From: Enoplolaimus lenunculus
Lineage: Eukaryota > Nematoda > Enoplea > Enoplida > Thoracostomopsidae
Reading direction: 5' to 3'
Assembly (NCBI GenBank): GCA_030248215.1
Contig: JASANG010003085.1
Location: forward strand, 1 to 64,000
Length of the DNA: 64,000 nucleotides
Position 1 is the stretch's first letter. Every line of letters starts with the position of its first letter. Positions 33,525 through 45,885 of the stretch are shown here, piece after piece. The translations under genes were made by a program, and so were the position numbers. The notes beneath the pieces were generated by a model, which worked only from the letters and a program-made list of their open reading frames with translations, was not told the origin of the DNA and ran no database searches.

Positions 33525-33767
33525 TACAGATCACTCATGCGAACAGCAGTGAGCGCAGCTACCGCAACCCTTCATCATAGAGGACGCCGTTTTGAGTGCC
33601 TTGGCAAAACCGATCCGGCATGCGATTTAAAAGCACTGACGCCTTTGGTGCAATATTTGGCATCTCGCTCATTTGGCACTCGAGATTTATTCCGCAGTTA
33701 TATTGCGCGTCCAGAGTCAGAATTAATATATGTCTTAGTTTTTTTATACAGTCAAACAAAAGATTAG
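33525..33767 (+). CDS. Coding-looking exon of unknown gene
   Basis: Not recognised. After ATTACAG the frame reads SLMRTAVSAATATLHHRGRR, then FECLGKTDPACDLKALTPL, then VQYLASRSFGTRDLFRSYI, ending SQTKD and TAG. Codon choice matches the two clear genes (CGA, TTG, GCA, GAT). A dibasic RGRR followed two residues later by a Cys-x7-Cys ring resembles a processed peptide precursor, but I see no signal peptide in this exon. It could also be a terminal exon of an ordinary protein or chance. Confidence 0.35.
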   Translation, partial: YRSLMRTAVSAATATLHHRGRRFECLGKTDPACDLKALTPLVQYLASRSFGTRDLFRSYIARPESELIYVLVFLYSQTKD

Positions 33768-35049
33768 TTCAGCACCTTCATTAATATGCTATGATGAAAT
33801 TAGCTAAGTATTTCAAGATTGAATTGTTTTTACAATGCTGATAAATAAATAATGATCAACTCATATGATTGTCTTAAAAGTTTCATCGTCATTAGTCCGT
33901 CTGTATTGTAGATTTTTAATTAAACTGATTAATTTTCAGCCAGGAACTGAATCAACAGGTGTTTTATAATATTGTGGTGTACCTAATTTAAGAAATTGCC
34001 TTTATATTCGAATCATTGTTTATACAACAGTTTTTAAGTCCATTAATAAAAATTGCTTGGATGCTGGCTGATTATGAAAAACATGGATTACGCAATCGTT
34101 TGTAATTATCTTAAAATGTTTGTATATCAGTGGCGGAAGACAACTATTTCTTGAAAGAGAGAAATTTGTTCCTTATAAATTGTAAACAGCAATTTCTTGA
34201 ATATAAGGCATTAATGGTTTAACCATCTAAGAAACGAATTTCTGAGGTGTTTAAGGCTATTAATGCCTCAAATACAAGACATTAATATCTTAAAAATATT
34301 AAGAAAGCAGGAGTTTTGAAATTTTAAGACAATTTATTTTGTGTGTACATTTAACGTTGCTTTCAAGACTACGATCTTTTCAATAGTTCATTTTTAGACA
34401 AGGCCTACTAAAAGACGTTCGGACGAATAGATTGCGGACACAAGACCTTTTTTATGTTCCACGTATATGTGGCCAATTGGTAAATATACACCACTGGTTT
34501 AATTTACGATATGATTCGAAAAATACAAATTCAATTAAATTTTTCTAATTAAATTGACCCAGGTTGATGGTATCGGAAAGTCAGTTATTGTGATGGCTAA
34601 TTTCTGAATAGAACAAACCATAGAATTTTCTGTCCACGTTATTTAATGAAGGTTGTCTATTGAAAAACAGGATAACTGGGGGAACTTTGAGACTGGAAAG
34701 ATTAGGTTTATTGCCGGGAAGCACTCGGGATACTAAGACGATAAATAGAAGTTAGTGGAGGCGTAAACTGTGGCTTTATCAGCTGAATCTATAGACATAT
34801 CACAAGGAACAAACCAACATTCGTTAGTTTTTCAACTGTTGTACCTTGAAATGTGTTTGTACAAATAACATCTTCACCAACGAAGATGAACCGCTTAATA
34901 TTATACAAAATATTTGGACGGTCAGTGTTTAACAAATGTACTCCGCCAATCTTGAAGAGTTAGTTTGAAGGGCGTCCTGTTTACTCATATGACAATATTT
35001 CCGAGTACTACGATACATTCCTGCACCAATATTGTTGCTAAATCGGTTG
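33768..35049. other. Intergenic, nothing recognised
   Basis: AT-rich; short AATTTAATTAAATT-like stretches only. 37031-37808 and 38634-39268 are similar, with weak frames I would not call genes. Confidence 0.5.
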
Positions 35050-35470
35050 GACAGGTTCGAGCCTATGTTTCTGATAGATCAGTCGAGACAGCTTTGAGAG
35101 TACGTTTCAGTTGGGTCGGTCGGGAAATCGGGACAGCCTCGAGCTTAGGTTTCGCTTGGTCGATCGGGACAGCTGGAACGACCAACCTGCTAAAACATAC
35201 GCTCGAAGCCTTCCTGACGTGTCCAGCGAAAACACAGGTGAAAGCTGCCTCGACCGATCCAGCGAAAATATAGGCTCGAAGCTGTCTCGTCTGATTAGGG
35301 GAAAAATTGCACAAAGCTGGCCCTGCTATTCCGTCCGCACCGATCTAGCGAAAATACAGGCATGTAGTTATTCCGGCAGTCCCAACGTACCAAACAAAAA
35401 CTTGTGCTCAAAGCTGTCTCGACCGAGCAGCGAAAACATAGACTCGAAACTATTCCGCAGGCCTACAAAA
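35050..35470. repeat. Inverted cluster of about 45-bp repeats
   Basis: Units such as GACAGGTTCGAGCCTATGTT and GGACAGCCTCGAGCTTAGGT run one way to about 35175, then as reverse complements (CGAAAATATAGGCTCGAAGC, TGTCTCGACCGAGCAGCGAA) to 35470. The two halves could pair as a long hairpin. No terminal element ends were recognised. Confidence 0.65.
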
Positions 35471-35737
35471 CTACGGTTGCAGAAGTGTTTATTGTTACAC
35501 CCTGGACCAATTGTTGCCTCCCGCAGTATAACGAGACACCCCTCAGAGTAACATTGGCAAAATCCCAATGATACCAAAGTATTTTCACTATTTTCGTATT
35601 TTTTACCATACCTGCCATCACGTGAACAAAATTGTGGATTCATAACCACACAGGGCGCAACTCTGCTTCAAAGTCGGCTTACCTCACTTTAAGTAGGTAA
35701 ATATACCTTTTTGAATATTGAAATAAACATCTTTGTA

Positions 35738-36114
35738 GGGTACAACCGGAGGTCTGCCTCTGGCTCCGGCTCCGGCAAAAAATCTGCCTCCGGCTCCGGC
35801 TCCGGCTAGGGAACAATTTTTACCGGAAGTTCTGGCAATTTCGGTAGTAAAATTTTGCGTAATTTTTTTAAATTTATCAGTTTAGCTCGTTTCGATTGAC
35901 TTTTGTCACAATTTTCATGAAAGAATTGCCGAAATTTGGTAGAAAATTAGCTTGAAACCAAACATCTTAACAACATTTTGCAGATATTGGCGAAAATTAA
36001 CTAAATAACCATCATTTTTACTTCCTAATTTCGCCTCACCTCCGACTCTGGGTCCGGAAAGTTTCGTTGACGTCCGGCTCCGGCTCCGGTATTTTTCATC
36101 TCTGGTTGCACCCT
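35738..36114. mobile_element. Family F MITE (CCGGAG element)
   Basis: AGGGTACAACCGGAGG left and CTCTGGTTGCACCCT right. Subterminal GGCTCCGGCTCCGG repeats and an AT-rich middle. Similar to 42216 and 55579. Confidence 0.8.
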
Positions 36115-36345
36115 GCACCTTTGTTGTAGAATTTTCAACTGCCAGCGAGCGCAGCAGGAGCGGAGTTTATTGACGTCTGCAAGGTGTTCTACAGCCTGTC
36201 GCGTTTTGTGTCTTTAAAAATTTCAGATGGATAAGTCTCATTGTTTCGTTTGCATGCGCCCCTGATACGCAGAGCTATAATGTCAAAATGTATACCCTGT
36301 TTCTGATGAAATGTTTGCTCAGAATACAAATTGTTCAACTTAGGC

Positions 36346-36942
36346 CAGTGGCGGATCCAGAAATTTCTGGTGGGGGATGCAGAAGTGGAAAATGTTAAGG
36401 TTTGGCACAGTTCATACATGTTTTACACGCAAATAAAAATAGCCACAAGTCACAACATGTCCCTACCAATTTCCTGAGTAATATCCCAATTTCCCAAAAT
36501 CCTAATTTCTTGGGTAATATCTCAGTTTCCCAAAAGCTTACGCCATTAATAGGTTTAGGTTTAGACTCAGGTTTAGGCTTACGCTTGAGCGTACGCTTTG
36601 GGCTAAATTTTAGGTGCAGGCATATGTTCGAGCATAGGCTAGAGGTCCCATAGGCAGACGGATTCAGATGGGGCAGCCCTTCTGTTGCCAAATTAGAACT
36701 TTAGGGGTGGGACTCTCAAAAACTCGCGAGCGAAGCGAGCGAGAAGCCAGACGTATTTCGAAACTTGTCAAAGCACATAGAAAATTAGTTGTGTTGAGGT
36801 TCCAGGCGAAGCCCCTAAACAACTGTGAAATTTTAAAATATCGGGACAAAAATTTGCATTGTAAGTTCGATTTTAACCGTGACAAAATTTATACTCGGCA
36901 TCCGGGGGCATGCATCTCACCTCCCCCCTGGATCCGCCCCTG
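36346..36942. mobile_element. hAT-type MITE
   Basis: CAGTGGCGGATCCAG left and CTGGATCCGCCCCTG right, termini characteristic of hAT non-autonomous elements. The 8-bp flanks (ACTTAGGC / ACTTCTAT) match only in the first half, so the target duplication has decayed or one end is not original. Confidence 0.75.
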
Positions 36943-37030
36943 ACTTCTATAAGTTCACGAAGTTATCGGATTCCTTCTGTTCAAACAATTGAAGCTCTAG
37001 CACCCTTACTGGACCGTTCAAACAATCAGC
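36943..37030 (+). CDS. Possible exon between a hAT MITE and unique sequence
   Basis: Frame reads SISSRSYRIPSVQTIEALAP then LLDRSNNQQ, with coding-like codons, starting exactly where the hAT element ends. No start or firm splice sites were seen. Family unknown. Confidence 0.25.
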
Positions 37031-37808
37031 AAAGGTTTAACAGGTGGTTTAGTATCTTAGAGTTCAAAAAACAAATTGACTTGCAGCGATTAAAATGTAA
37101 AATTTGGCTTTAATTAACTGGCTATAGAAGTTGTATACTTATCTCACATTGGACAGGACCTTATCACAATCTCGTGTCTTTGTGTTTATATTCGTCTACG
37201 TCTTTAAACCGTACGCCAATCAGACCACTTCAGACCGCTGTTCAGTGCGGCGTATCAATTTCTCGGTGGTATTTTTTGATACAACTGTTTCGCTTATGTT
37301 TGTGTTTTTTTTCAGTTTGAGAAGGTGCAGAAAACGCACCAAAAACGGTAGCAAATTCTTGTCGTTACTTATACAATACAAACCTTTAAATCCATCAATT
37401 ATAATGTGCGTGTCTTTCCAAAATCAGTGGTATATACTTCGAAAGGCCAGGTACATACTGTTTTTATCGTATTCTGTGTGGCATTTAGCATTCAAAACAG
37501 CTTGTTCGGCTTCATAATGAACCTATTTTTATATGTTTTTTTGGTTTGCCTTAGGCAATATATATAATCTGTTTGTACGTTCTGTTTGTACCTCGCTCAA
37601 TCAGCAATCGTCTGACATAATGCCAAACCAGTCAGTAGCCAGTTCAATAGACTAAAGGAGGTGAAATCATTTTTATGATTGGCATATACGGATTTAAGAG
37701 TAGTTTGCAAGCAAGTTTACGACTTGGCTACAAATTCAAGAGGCGCCGATCCCATCCGAGTTTTTTCTGGCTACAGTACGTCTTGGCAACGGGTGACTTG
37801 GAGGTTTT

Positions 37809-38029
37809 GGCCAATGTAAAGAACAGAGACGGGCCAGTATTATAAGCTTATTCTTAACCTAATCGTACGCCTAAGCCTAAGCCTAACCTAAGCCTAAGCC
37901 TAAGCGTAAGAATTACTTTTTTCCTAAGCCTAACCCTAAACATAAGCCACGAAAAAAATAGTTTAAAGCTTAAGCTTATTATATTCATGTTCCACAGGAA
38001 ACGTTCCGCCTCTGATCTTTACATGGGCC
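37809..38029 (-). mobile_element. TTAGGC-array MITE, variant termini
   Basis: Ends GGCCAATGTAAAGAACAGAG and CTCTGATCTTTACATGGGCC are inverted repeats related to families A and B; the interior is CCTAAG repeats with a second, non-array spacer. Confidence 0.75.
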
Positions 38030-38236
38030 GAGGGTTTTTAACCTGGTTTATAATCTTATAATTGTATCGGGCTTAAAATATGCTGCAGTAAAATACTCAC
38101 GCAATTTATGCATTTGTTTTAAGTCAGTAATCAGTAATAAAAGTGGTATTTGCACAAAAGGCTTGGAGGTATACTCTTTGCGCATTTTAACCTTCCGTAT
38201 TTTCTTATAAACCAAAAAAATTCAGTTTATTAGGCA

Positions 38237-38321
38237 TCTGATTAACGTCTCGGTGCTCGGCGGCTTGCGACGGGGCACAGCGGACTCCGACGGCGGCGCG
38301 GCGAGTATAGCGCAACCCTTA
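38237..38321. mobile_element. Family H MITE, right end only
   Basis: GACTCCGACGGCGGCGCGGC then GAGTATAGCGCAACCCTT. The left end is missing. Confidence 0.6.
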
Positions 38322-38467
38322 CAGATCTCAAACAATACATCAAAGAGAAAAGGTTATCTTCTTGATGGCAACGATTATTTGAAATGGTACATATAGTAGC
38401 GGCACACGGAAATGAACAGCGAGAACGCGTTTGCGCCCCATGGTCAAGTTTTGCCTTAATCAGAATT

Positions 38468-38633
38468 TTGAGTTGATTCAATTTGAGTTAATTAACCAAC
38501 TCACAGAGAATCAACTCAACTCATAGTGAGAATCACCTCAATTCAGAATGGTTTAATGTTTACTGATATTAATTCAGAAATAATAAACTCGCTAGCTGAA
38601 TTGAGTAATCAACTCATTGGAATTTACAGAGTA
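38468..38633. mobile_element. Family D MITE, left end missing
   Basis: Matches the right two-thirds of 1887-2138, including TTTACTGATATTAATTCAGA and the right end AATCAACTCATTGGAATTTA. The left terminal segment is absent. Confidence 0.7.
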
Positions 38634-39268
38634 GACATTGAAAATAAAGTCTCTGGCTCGCCAGGCCATCGCTTTATCCATTCGGCCATACCCTGCCGAA
38701 GCAATAGCGTTTACACCCTGTGGGTGGTCTACTTTTAACAGTACTTTTGAAAAATCTAATTTTTTCGTCAAATTACTGTCGACAAAATTTTAAAAACGTT
38801 AGCAAATTTAAAAACCAAAAAGTTTGTTGAAGGAATTTTTTGGAAAATATAATGGTTGAAAAAGTAAAGACAGAAACAACCCGGGCCCACAACGTCCATT
38901 TCTGGACTTCAAAAATGTTTATACTTCGATGGAATCATAAGTGACTTGTCTAAGTGCAAATCTAGAAAAGTCCCTGTGAATTTTGTTTCGTACTTCTGGT
39001 ACAATTTATGTGTTCCTTTAAGCTCTGGTATATAAAATAATTATTGCTAATCAAGGGATCTGCTAGAAATTTGGGACCCTGGTCTCCCACTGCGTTAATC
39101 CGGCTCTGACAGACATTGTTTTTAACGCGACACAGTAACTCTAAACGGCCTTTTATTATGCAACTGATATCTTTGATGTATTCATGTTTTTGGTTACTTC
39201 ATCAGACATGCGCTTCGCAAATTCATAATTAACCTTTCCAACAGTTATTGTCTGGGCATAAAAAGCAT

Positions 39269-39428
39269 GGCCCATGTTACTTTAAGGGGCGTCCAGGTTT
39301 CTGGTGGGTCTATAAAAGAGTGGGTTAGATCCTAAATGACATTGGTTTGCTTAGGCTTAGGCTTAAGCTTAGGCTTAGGCTTAGGAATACGCTTAATCTA
39401 CTGTTACGCCCCTTCAAGTAACATTAGC
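39269..39428 (+). mobile_element. Family A MITE with TTAGGC array, best preserved copy
   Basis: GGCCCATGTTACTTTAAGGG then GCGTCCAGGTTTCTGGTGGG at the left; interior GCTTAGGCTTAGGCTTAAGC; right end TGTTACGCCCCTTCAAGTAA then CATTAGC. About 160 bp in all. Confidence 0.85.
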
Positions 39429-40925
39429 ATGGTACCAAACAAAATACACATCCAAATTTATGCGTTGTCTAATGTTGTCTCTCAGACTGTATAACGAGAA
39501 GTTCTCTTTGTTGATTATTGCAAATTTAATCAGTTTCGTTTATAATTTGAAACTGTGGACTGTAAAACGGTCATAGAAAACAGGTGTATTCTAACGCAAT
39601 TTTGAATTCAACCCTTTGCCGCATGAATTTTTATATTGCGTGTAACAAATGATTCTGATCTTTTATCCTGTTTCAAACGGTGTAAATAACAGAGAAATCA
39701 AGCTAAAATGGTATTGCGACTTATCACTAAAAAATTTACACGCGTCTCATATATGAGACATCTTGCCTTTAATATCATTTTTCAGATTTATTGATTATCG
39801 CCTAAGTCACTCGTATATGCACCAGATAAGATGAATTACGTTTAAGCCGTTTTAGGCCTTACGTTTGGTTATAGTTTTAGTGCGAGCCAAGGCTTAATGC
39901 AAGCATCTGATAAACTGCAAACATTGCAGCATACACATAATCAGGAAATGTTGCTAAAGTGGCAGAGATTATTAATAGGTGAGGCAAGAAAATTGTTCAA
40001 ACATAAATTCGGTTATGCTGCCGATAATTTTTCCCCGAGAGTCGAGCCTGTAGCCAAGGGAGGATAGGGGGGCTCAGACCCCTGGAAAAATCTTGGCCCA
40101 CATAGAGAAGATACAACCTTGCGTGTAAAGTCAGCGTAACCTGTTGTATGCCCCTCCTGAAAATTTTTTAGCTCCTTCAAGCAAGGTGAGCTGGCAACGG
40201 GCCTGTCGAAGGGGACGAAATCATCTGCAAGAGAGGCAGCGCCCCCCTGTCCTTCCCGTAATTCCGCTACCTAGTAGATTTTTTAACCTGTTCGGAGCGT
40301 TTAGATAGCATCTGATAACCAGTAATCGATGTCGACGATTCAAGGTTGTAATAACACAATGGCCCATATATGGTTTAGGTTGACTGACGCATTCCGGTTA
40401 CGGTTACTGTGTAAAACATTGCGCTAAGTTTTTCATAGCCAATCACCGTTTCGGATTTAAACTCTTCTACATTCATCTGGCGGAATGCTAAAGGTGCACC
40501 TTTTGGTAATTATTCGATTGGATGATATCCTCTTATTTTTAACAGCCACTAACAAGGTCACTTGTCATATTTCATTTTGTTATCCTTTAACGAAGGTCAA
40601 AAAATCCATGGATCAGTGGTATTGTATTCCCGAGTGCTAATCAGAGGTATACCAGGAGGATTGGGACAGTGCCGTGCTTTGCTCTCCCATGCCCCCAAGA
40701 GGGACCCTCCCACCCAAGGGGCTCTTAGTACAATTTTGAAATAATATTTTCACATCATTTTGTTGATTTGTTTGATCAAATATCGCCAGGGATTTCGTTA
40801 GCTTCGCTATTCTTTCCTCTTGTAAATTCGTATTTACTCAGACATACTATTTTAATTATCTATACCTTCAAACGAATGCCGAAAATCCGTATGGTTATAC
40901 GCTTGTTACTGCTTTCGTACGCCCC

Positions 40926-41195
40926 GTGACTGCCTGCGCACACAATACCGGATTTTGTAGGGGCGAGGAACGTATTCCCCCTGCCTTGCTGTACTGTGCC
41001 AACCAAATGGTTCATTTCAAGCACAAAATGTGCTTTGAAATTAAATATTTGAACAATATTGCGAGCTTACATTACGAATTCAAAACAGTTTCGCCTTCGG
41101 CGCAATTTGATATTCTTCCTTTCCAATCGGATTATACTGGATTCGCCACTGTACGCTTCATTTCTAGTGTATCGCTATTGCTACCAAAAGTGTAA
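40926..41195 (+). CDS. Unrecognised ORF with coding-like second half
   Basis: Frame from 41008 reads MVHFKHKMCFEIKYLNNIAS, LHYEFKTVSPSAQFDILPFQ and SDYTGFATVRFISSVSLL. Alternating hydrophobic pattern and codon use look protein-like, but no family is recognised and no splice signals are clear. Confidence 0.25.
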   Translation: MTACAHNTGFCRGEERIPPALLYCANQMVHFKHKMCFEIKYLNNIASLHYEFKTVSPSAQFDILPFQSDYTGFATVRFISSVSLLLPKV

Positions 41196-41367
41196 AACGA
41201 AACCATTTTATATTAAAGGTCTTATTGGTTATCTTTATGGACCCATCACTACAAAATATTCCACTCCCAAAATTTTTTGGCAAAAAGGAAAAATCACGTT
41301 TACAGTTTTTAAAATAAACCGGCTTTCTTGCTCACTAAGCTGTCTTGTAAAAATGGTCACATGAACT

Positions 41368-41673
41368 GGCCCATGTATAGAACAGGGCCGGATCGTTTTC
41401 CGGAGGGGCTGTAATAGAGTCAGTTTAAGATTTAGACTAATTTGTTTGCTTAGGCTTACGTTTGTGCTTAGGCTTAAACTTAACAATATGCCCATCCTTA
41501 CGCTTAGGCTTAGGCTTAGCCTTAGGCTTAGGCTTAGGCTTAGGCTTAGGAATAGGCTCATCCATACGCTTAGGCTTAGGCTTAGGCTTAGGCTTAGGAA
41601 TAGGCTCATCCATAAGCTTAGGCTTAGGAATATGCTTATACTACTGTTCCAGCCCTGATCTATACATGGGCCC
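41368..41673 (+). mobile_element. Family B MITE, longest TTAGGC array in the window
   Basis: Left GGCCCATGTATAGAACAGGG, right CCCTGATCTATACATGGGCC: near-perfect terminal inverted repeats. Three TTAGGC blocks are separated by AATAGGCTCATCCATA-type spacers, a higher-order repeat inside the element. Confidence 0.85.
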
Positions 41674-42215
41674 ATGAACTTATAGCATGCGGAAATGAAA
41701 TCTTTACCACACCGCTGAAGCTAATTCGTTGACAAATTCGCTAACTGCAAATGTGTGCTTTTTCAAACTGTACGTATGTTCTTTATTTGTGTCCTTAAGA
41801 TGTCGAACGCTTTAGCTTCCCCAGAGACAACAAAACTAACATGAACCAGTGCAAAAAAGTCGCCACAAATGTTCGCTCAAGCGTCCCATTGGAACAATTG
41901 TTGTTTTTTGACCACACTCAAGCATGAATTGTAATGGTTTTTGTTACTGTAACAGATCAGCACTTCGCTGCTGCGCGGCCTGTGCTTTTGTCTCGCTCTG
42001 TTAAGTGATTTAGAAGTTCTGCCCTATAAATATTCGCTTAAATTGGAACAGGACGCGAATTAAATTGTGCCATATTTCGCTTCACCGCTTGGACATCAAC
42101 GTGATTTTGGCATTTGTCGTCCGTCGTGTTTAGTCCTCAAGTGAACACAGAAATAAATGTTCGTTTAATAGGTTTTGGGTCGTGGGTAACATTTATCATG
42201 GACTGGCAACCCATC

Positions 42216-42545
42216 AGGGTGCGACCGGCGGTGAAAACATACCGGAGCCAGAGGTTAACAAATTTTGTCGGAGCCGCAGCCGGAGGTGAGTCAAAATTAA
42301 GTAGTTAAAATTTTTAATTTGCTAATTTAAGCAAATATCTGTAGAGAATTGTTTAATCTTTTGGTTATGCGCTTATTTTTTTACAAAATCTCGCCAAACT
42401 TTTGTCAAAATTGTACCAAAATTTATCGCGAAACGCACGCAAACAAATAAGTTCTGTAAAACACTGCAAAATTTCACTTACAAAATTTCCCGAACCTTCA
42501 TCAGAATTCTACCGGAATCGGATCCTCCGGTTGTATGTTGTCACC
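42216..42545. mobile_element. Family F MITE
   Basis: AGGGTGCGACCGGCGG left, GGTTGTATGTTGTCACCC right; carries ATACCGGAGCCAG and the AATTTGCTAATTTAAGCAAA palindrome seen in the other copies. Confidence 0.75.
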
Positions 42546-42596
42546 CATGGGCTACAATGGGTCATGGGTCACTCACCTCGTAATCTATAAACTTCC

Positions 42597-42794
42597 ATGT
42601 CGGCGTTGAATTTGCTACGACAACAGTGTTGTAGCATTCGAACGCATGTGAAATTTAAAATTTTTGGTCATAATTGTTTACGACAACGCCGGGGTCTGTT
42701 CACTCATCAGGCAACCGGAAATTGGGATACAAAGGAGAGCCAGTCAACACCACTAAAAGGATGCCGCTTGCATCATTTAAAACTCTTCTCATAA
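42597..42794 (+). CDS. Unrecognised 65-codon ORF
   Basis: MSALNLLRQQCCSIRTHVKF then KIFGHNCLRQRRGLFTHQAT and GNWDTKESQSTPLKGC, ending TAA. The Arg/Leu/Ser-rich start without acidic residues is mitochondrial-presequence-like. It begins about 50 bp after family F ends. Could be a first exon or chance. Confidence 0.3.
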   Translation: MSALNLLRQQCCSIRTHVKFKIFGHNCLRQRRGLFTHQATGNWDTKESQSTPLKGCRLHHLKLFS

Positions 42795-43396
42795 TTTAAA
42801 ATTAGCGTTTAAATTTAAATATTTTGTTACAAAATAAGCCAGGTTTCCGCTTGATCCGCTCGCGAGGTGCTTTTGTTAAACGAGTCCGTTTAGTCTATAG
42901 GGTTTTGCGTGCCTGTAATTCTGTTTAACTGTTCGAGGAAAAAACAGGTCCCACGTCTGCGAAACCGGTTGAGTGATGACATATGTGTGTGAAATTTTGA
43001 ATACAACAAAATGTTGCTTAAATCTTGTTGCCTGTCTGTTTCACTATGAATCAGTACAGCTTAAGAGTTCTTTTAAAAAATTTTATGCGTACTTCAGCTG
43101 TAAATTGAACTCGCAGAAGTAATCCATCATTTGATAAGGAATGTCATTTCTAATTCTGAATACAAGCGAGTAGGCAGGAGTGTTTGGGTGTCAAAACACC
43201 TATTCGATGAACCACGAATCCGCTGTGACGGTTGCAAGGAGATTAAATACTGAAGCACCGTCTTGTTTCTAGTTCGTTCCAATCGCAAGCTATTTTATAC
43301 TTTTATGGGTGGTCGCAGAGGATCTAAGATCCAATTATCCCTTCGAACCGTCACAAAACTTAAATTTTTCATTGGAACACAACTTAAACGTTACTG

Positions 43397-43616
43397 CACT
43401 GTAAAAAATGGTGAGTCAAATTGACTCTTCCCGAAATAGGCTTTTCCGGACTCACAAACTGAGTCAAAATTAGACTTTGCCAGAGTCAAATTTCACTCAC
43501 TGAGCGACTCATTAAGTCGAGTTTGACTCCGGCGGAGTCAAATTTTGACTCAGTTTGTGTAGTCCGGAAAAGCCTATTTCGGAGCGAGTCAATTTGACTC
43601 ACCATTTTTTGCAGTG
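43397..43616. mobile_element. Family C foldback MITE, best copy
   Basis: CACTGTAAAAAATGGTGAGT at the left mirrored by ACTCACCATTTTTTGCAGTG at the right. Pairing extends inward through GAAATAGGCTTTTCCGGACT, so the whole 220 bp could form one hairpin. Confidence 0.85.
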
Positions 43617-44021
43617 TTGAAGACAACTGACATTTTCACGCGGACACATCAATTTAAATATTGTATCAAGCGTTCAAAACACTTCGCTAGCGAATCCATA
43701 AAAACCCAACCTTTACTGTAACCCCTGGTTACCTCGACCCCTTCCAATTGAAAATGCTTGCTAGCGGTGCACCTACTGAGTATTTACTGACCGGAACTGT
43801 TTCTGGGCATTATACCAATAACAGTGCTAACTAAAACTGCAGTCTACTTAATTAGTGCACCACACTAATTGAACAAGTAATTAATCAACTGGCTCACATA
43901 TTTAAATTATTAACTGCCAAAACTAAACTCGGTTAACTCAATTTTGCATTTCAAACATTACATTGCAGCAGGTGATTTGTTATTTTGAGTCTGATTGATA
44001 ATACCAACAGTGGATAATCGC

Positions 44022-44285
44022 TATGTAACAAGAGGGTGCAACTGGGCACATTCTGTGTAGAAATGAATGTACCCTGCACGAGTTGTGTTTTTGCCCTGCC
44101 CCCTTTGTTTAAAGGGAGGTACAACCGGTGCGAACCATGGCAATTTATGTATGCGGCGTCAAACATGGTTTTGTTATAGTTTAATTTAGGAGTATTCATT
44201 TGGTAGCCACCCCCCCACTAAACAAGGGGGGTTGGCCAAAAATGCAACGCCCGGTGGTAGTTGCACACTTGTCTCATGTAGTCTG
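44022..44285. mobile_element. Family L foldback MITE
   Basis: AACAAGAGGGTGCAACTGGG left and GTAGTTGCACACTTGTCTC right, same centre with CCCCCTTTGTTTAAAGGG. More diverged than 15770-16104. Confidence 0.75.
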
Positions 44286-45885
44286 GATCGTATTGCGTGG
44301 GTTGCAGAAACATTACTGTTTGAACTCCGATTTTGACTTATATTGGGATTTCATTCAAGTTTTGCAGCTTTAGTTGATGTCAGATTACAACTCAGCGTTC
44401 ATGGTAAACCGCAAAAGCGCCCACCCGGAAAACTGCGCTTCGAATCTTAGCATGAAATTAGACTTTATACGAAACAGAAAATAAAAAATTTAACTAGGAA
44501 TAAGCGAGGATTTCGCATAACTGAAAGATGGGACTGAAATTTTTGAAGGATGGGTGTTTGTGTCAAAAGTTTTCAACAGGAATTGTGCCTTTATGACCCG
44601 TCTATCACTCTGGTTATGAAACCGATGGGCTAACATATCTAGAACGCCGTGTGTAGCACCTATTACCAGTTGGCGATAGGTCTTGTGAACTTTCAAACCG
44701 GGAAACGGTGATGTTTGAAAATAAGCACATTTATTGCATTCGATTTACTCTACTTCGGAGCAAATTTTGAGATCCGCAATTGCAGCAGTTGTTTAGTTTA
44801 AAAAGCTATTACTAACTGGTGATAGGTGCTATATGCATTTGAGAATATGGGTCCTAAACTTAACCGCAATAAGTTTGTAGCGTTTTAGAACGGCATAAGT
44901 AGTAGTCGTATTTTTCAATGTCAGTATTGAATAGAAGTTACACGTTGCCAATCAGTTGTAACATTTTAATTTAGTCTAAAATTTGGCATCGGTGTCGTTA
45001 AGATCCGGCGGTCGCATGAAAAAACGACTCCCACAAAATGAGTTCCGGTCACATTTTGGTGAGAGTCAGATTGTAATATTACTGCCGTATGAAAAAATGA
45101 CCAATATTTAAAAGATTCCGTCGTTTTTGCACGACAAATATAAATATGAAATATTGACCACTATGAAAAAAGGAATTCTGTTTCAATTTAGCTAAATGTT
45201 GCAGCAGTAATGACTAGGAGCTGTCTACTAAATAACAGACTACCCATTCGGTTTGTAACCCTTTAGACGGCCATAGCTTGAAACACCTCGGTACTACCTC
45301 CCAAAACCAAAAATCATTGCTGCGATTATGTTTGTTTTTCTTTTGCGTTTCCTTGTAAGTTTTTTCTTGAATTTGACTTAGCTTCGTGTTTAGTTTAGTT
45401 ATCTAAATGAACCTTTCATTATGCTTAAAAATGTTCGCTAGCGGGTATACTTTACACCAGTTCAGTTTAATACAGCGATCTGCAAAACTAACCAGGGGAA
45501 CCATTTTTTTACTGTGGAATCATTTCTTTATTCGTTGCTGTGGAAAAATGCCCAGAGGTCTTTTAACGGGGGTGTCATTATTTAATACGACAGCAGGTAT
45601 AAAAATCTGACCCCCGTAAAATTGTGTCTGGAGATGTTTTTTGAGGCAGGGGTCATTTTCATTCGACACAGGCCGTCCATGGTAACATCTGTAACCATTC
45701 AATATTTACGAGCGTTGCTAAGATACTTTTTAGTACATGAATCTTAAGTTAATATTAAAACAACAATTCTGTATTAAGGCTGTTTTTGATGTTTCAGCGA
45801 AGTTACATATACTTTAATGATTGTCAGTCTGGCCCATGGTAATAAAGCCTGTCATAACCTGTCATAAAGCCAAAGCATAAGCCTT

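Noticed and set aside
34965-35551. Overlapping frames on both strands
   Set aside because: Created by the inverted 45-bp repeat cluster; similar peptides occur on opposite strands, as expected for a palindrome.
36346-36942. 91- and 98-codon frames at 36.4-36.9 kb
   Set aside because: They lie inside the hAT-type MITE and partly in TTAGGC-like sequence.
41235-41677. Overlapping Leu/Arg- or Ser/Leu-rich frames on both strands
   Set aside because: Translations of the TTAGGC array in a family B MITE; the hexamer keeps all frames open. The frames at 48641-49055 are the same case.
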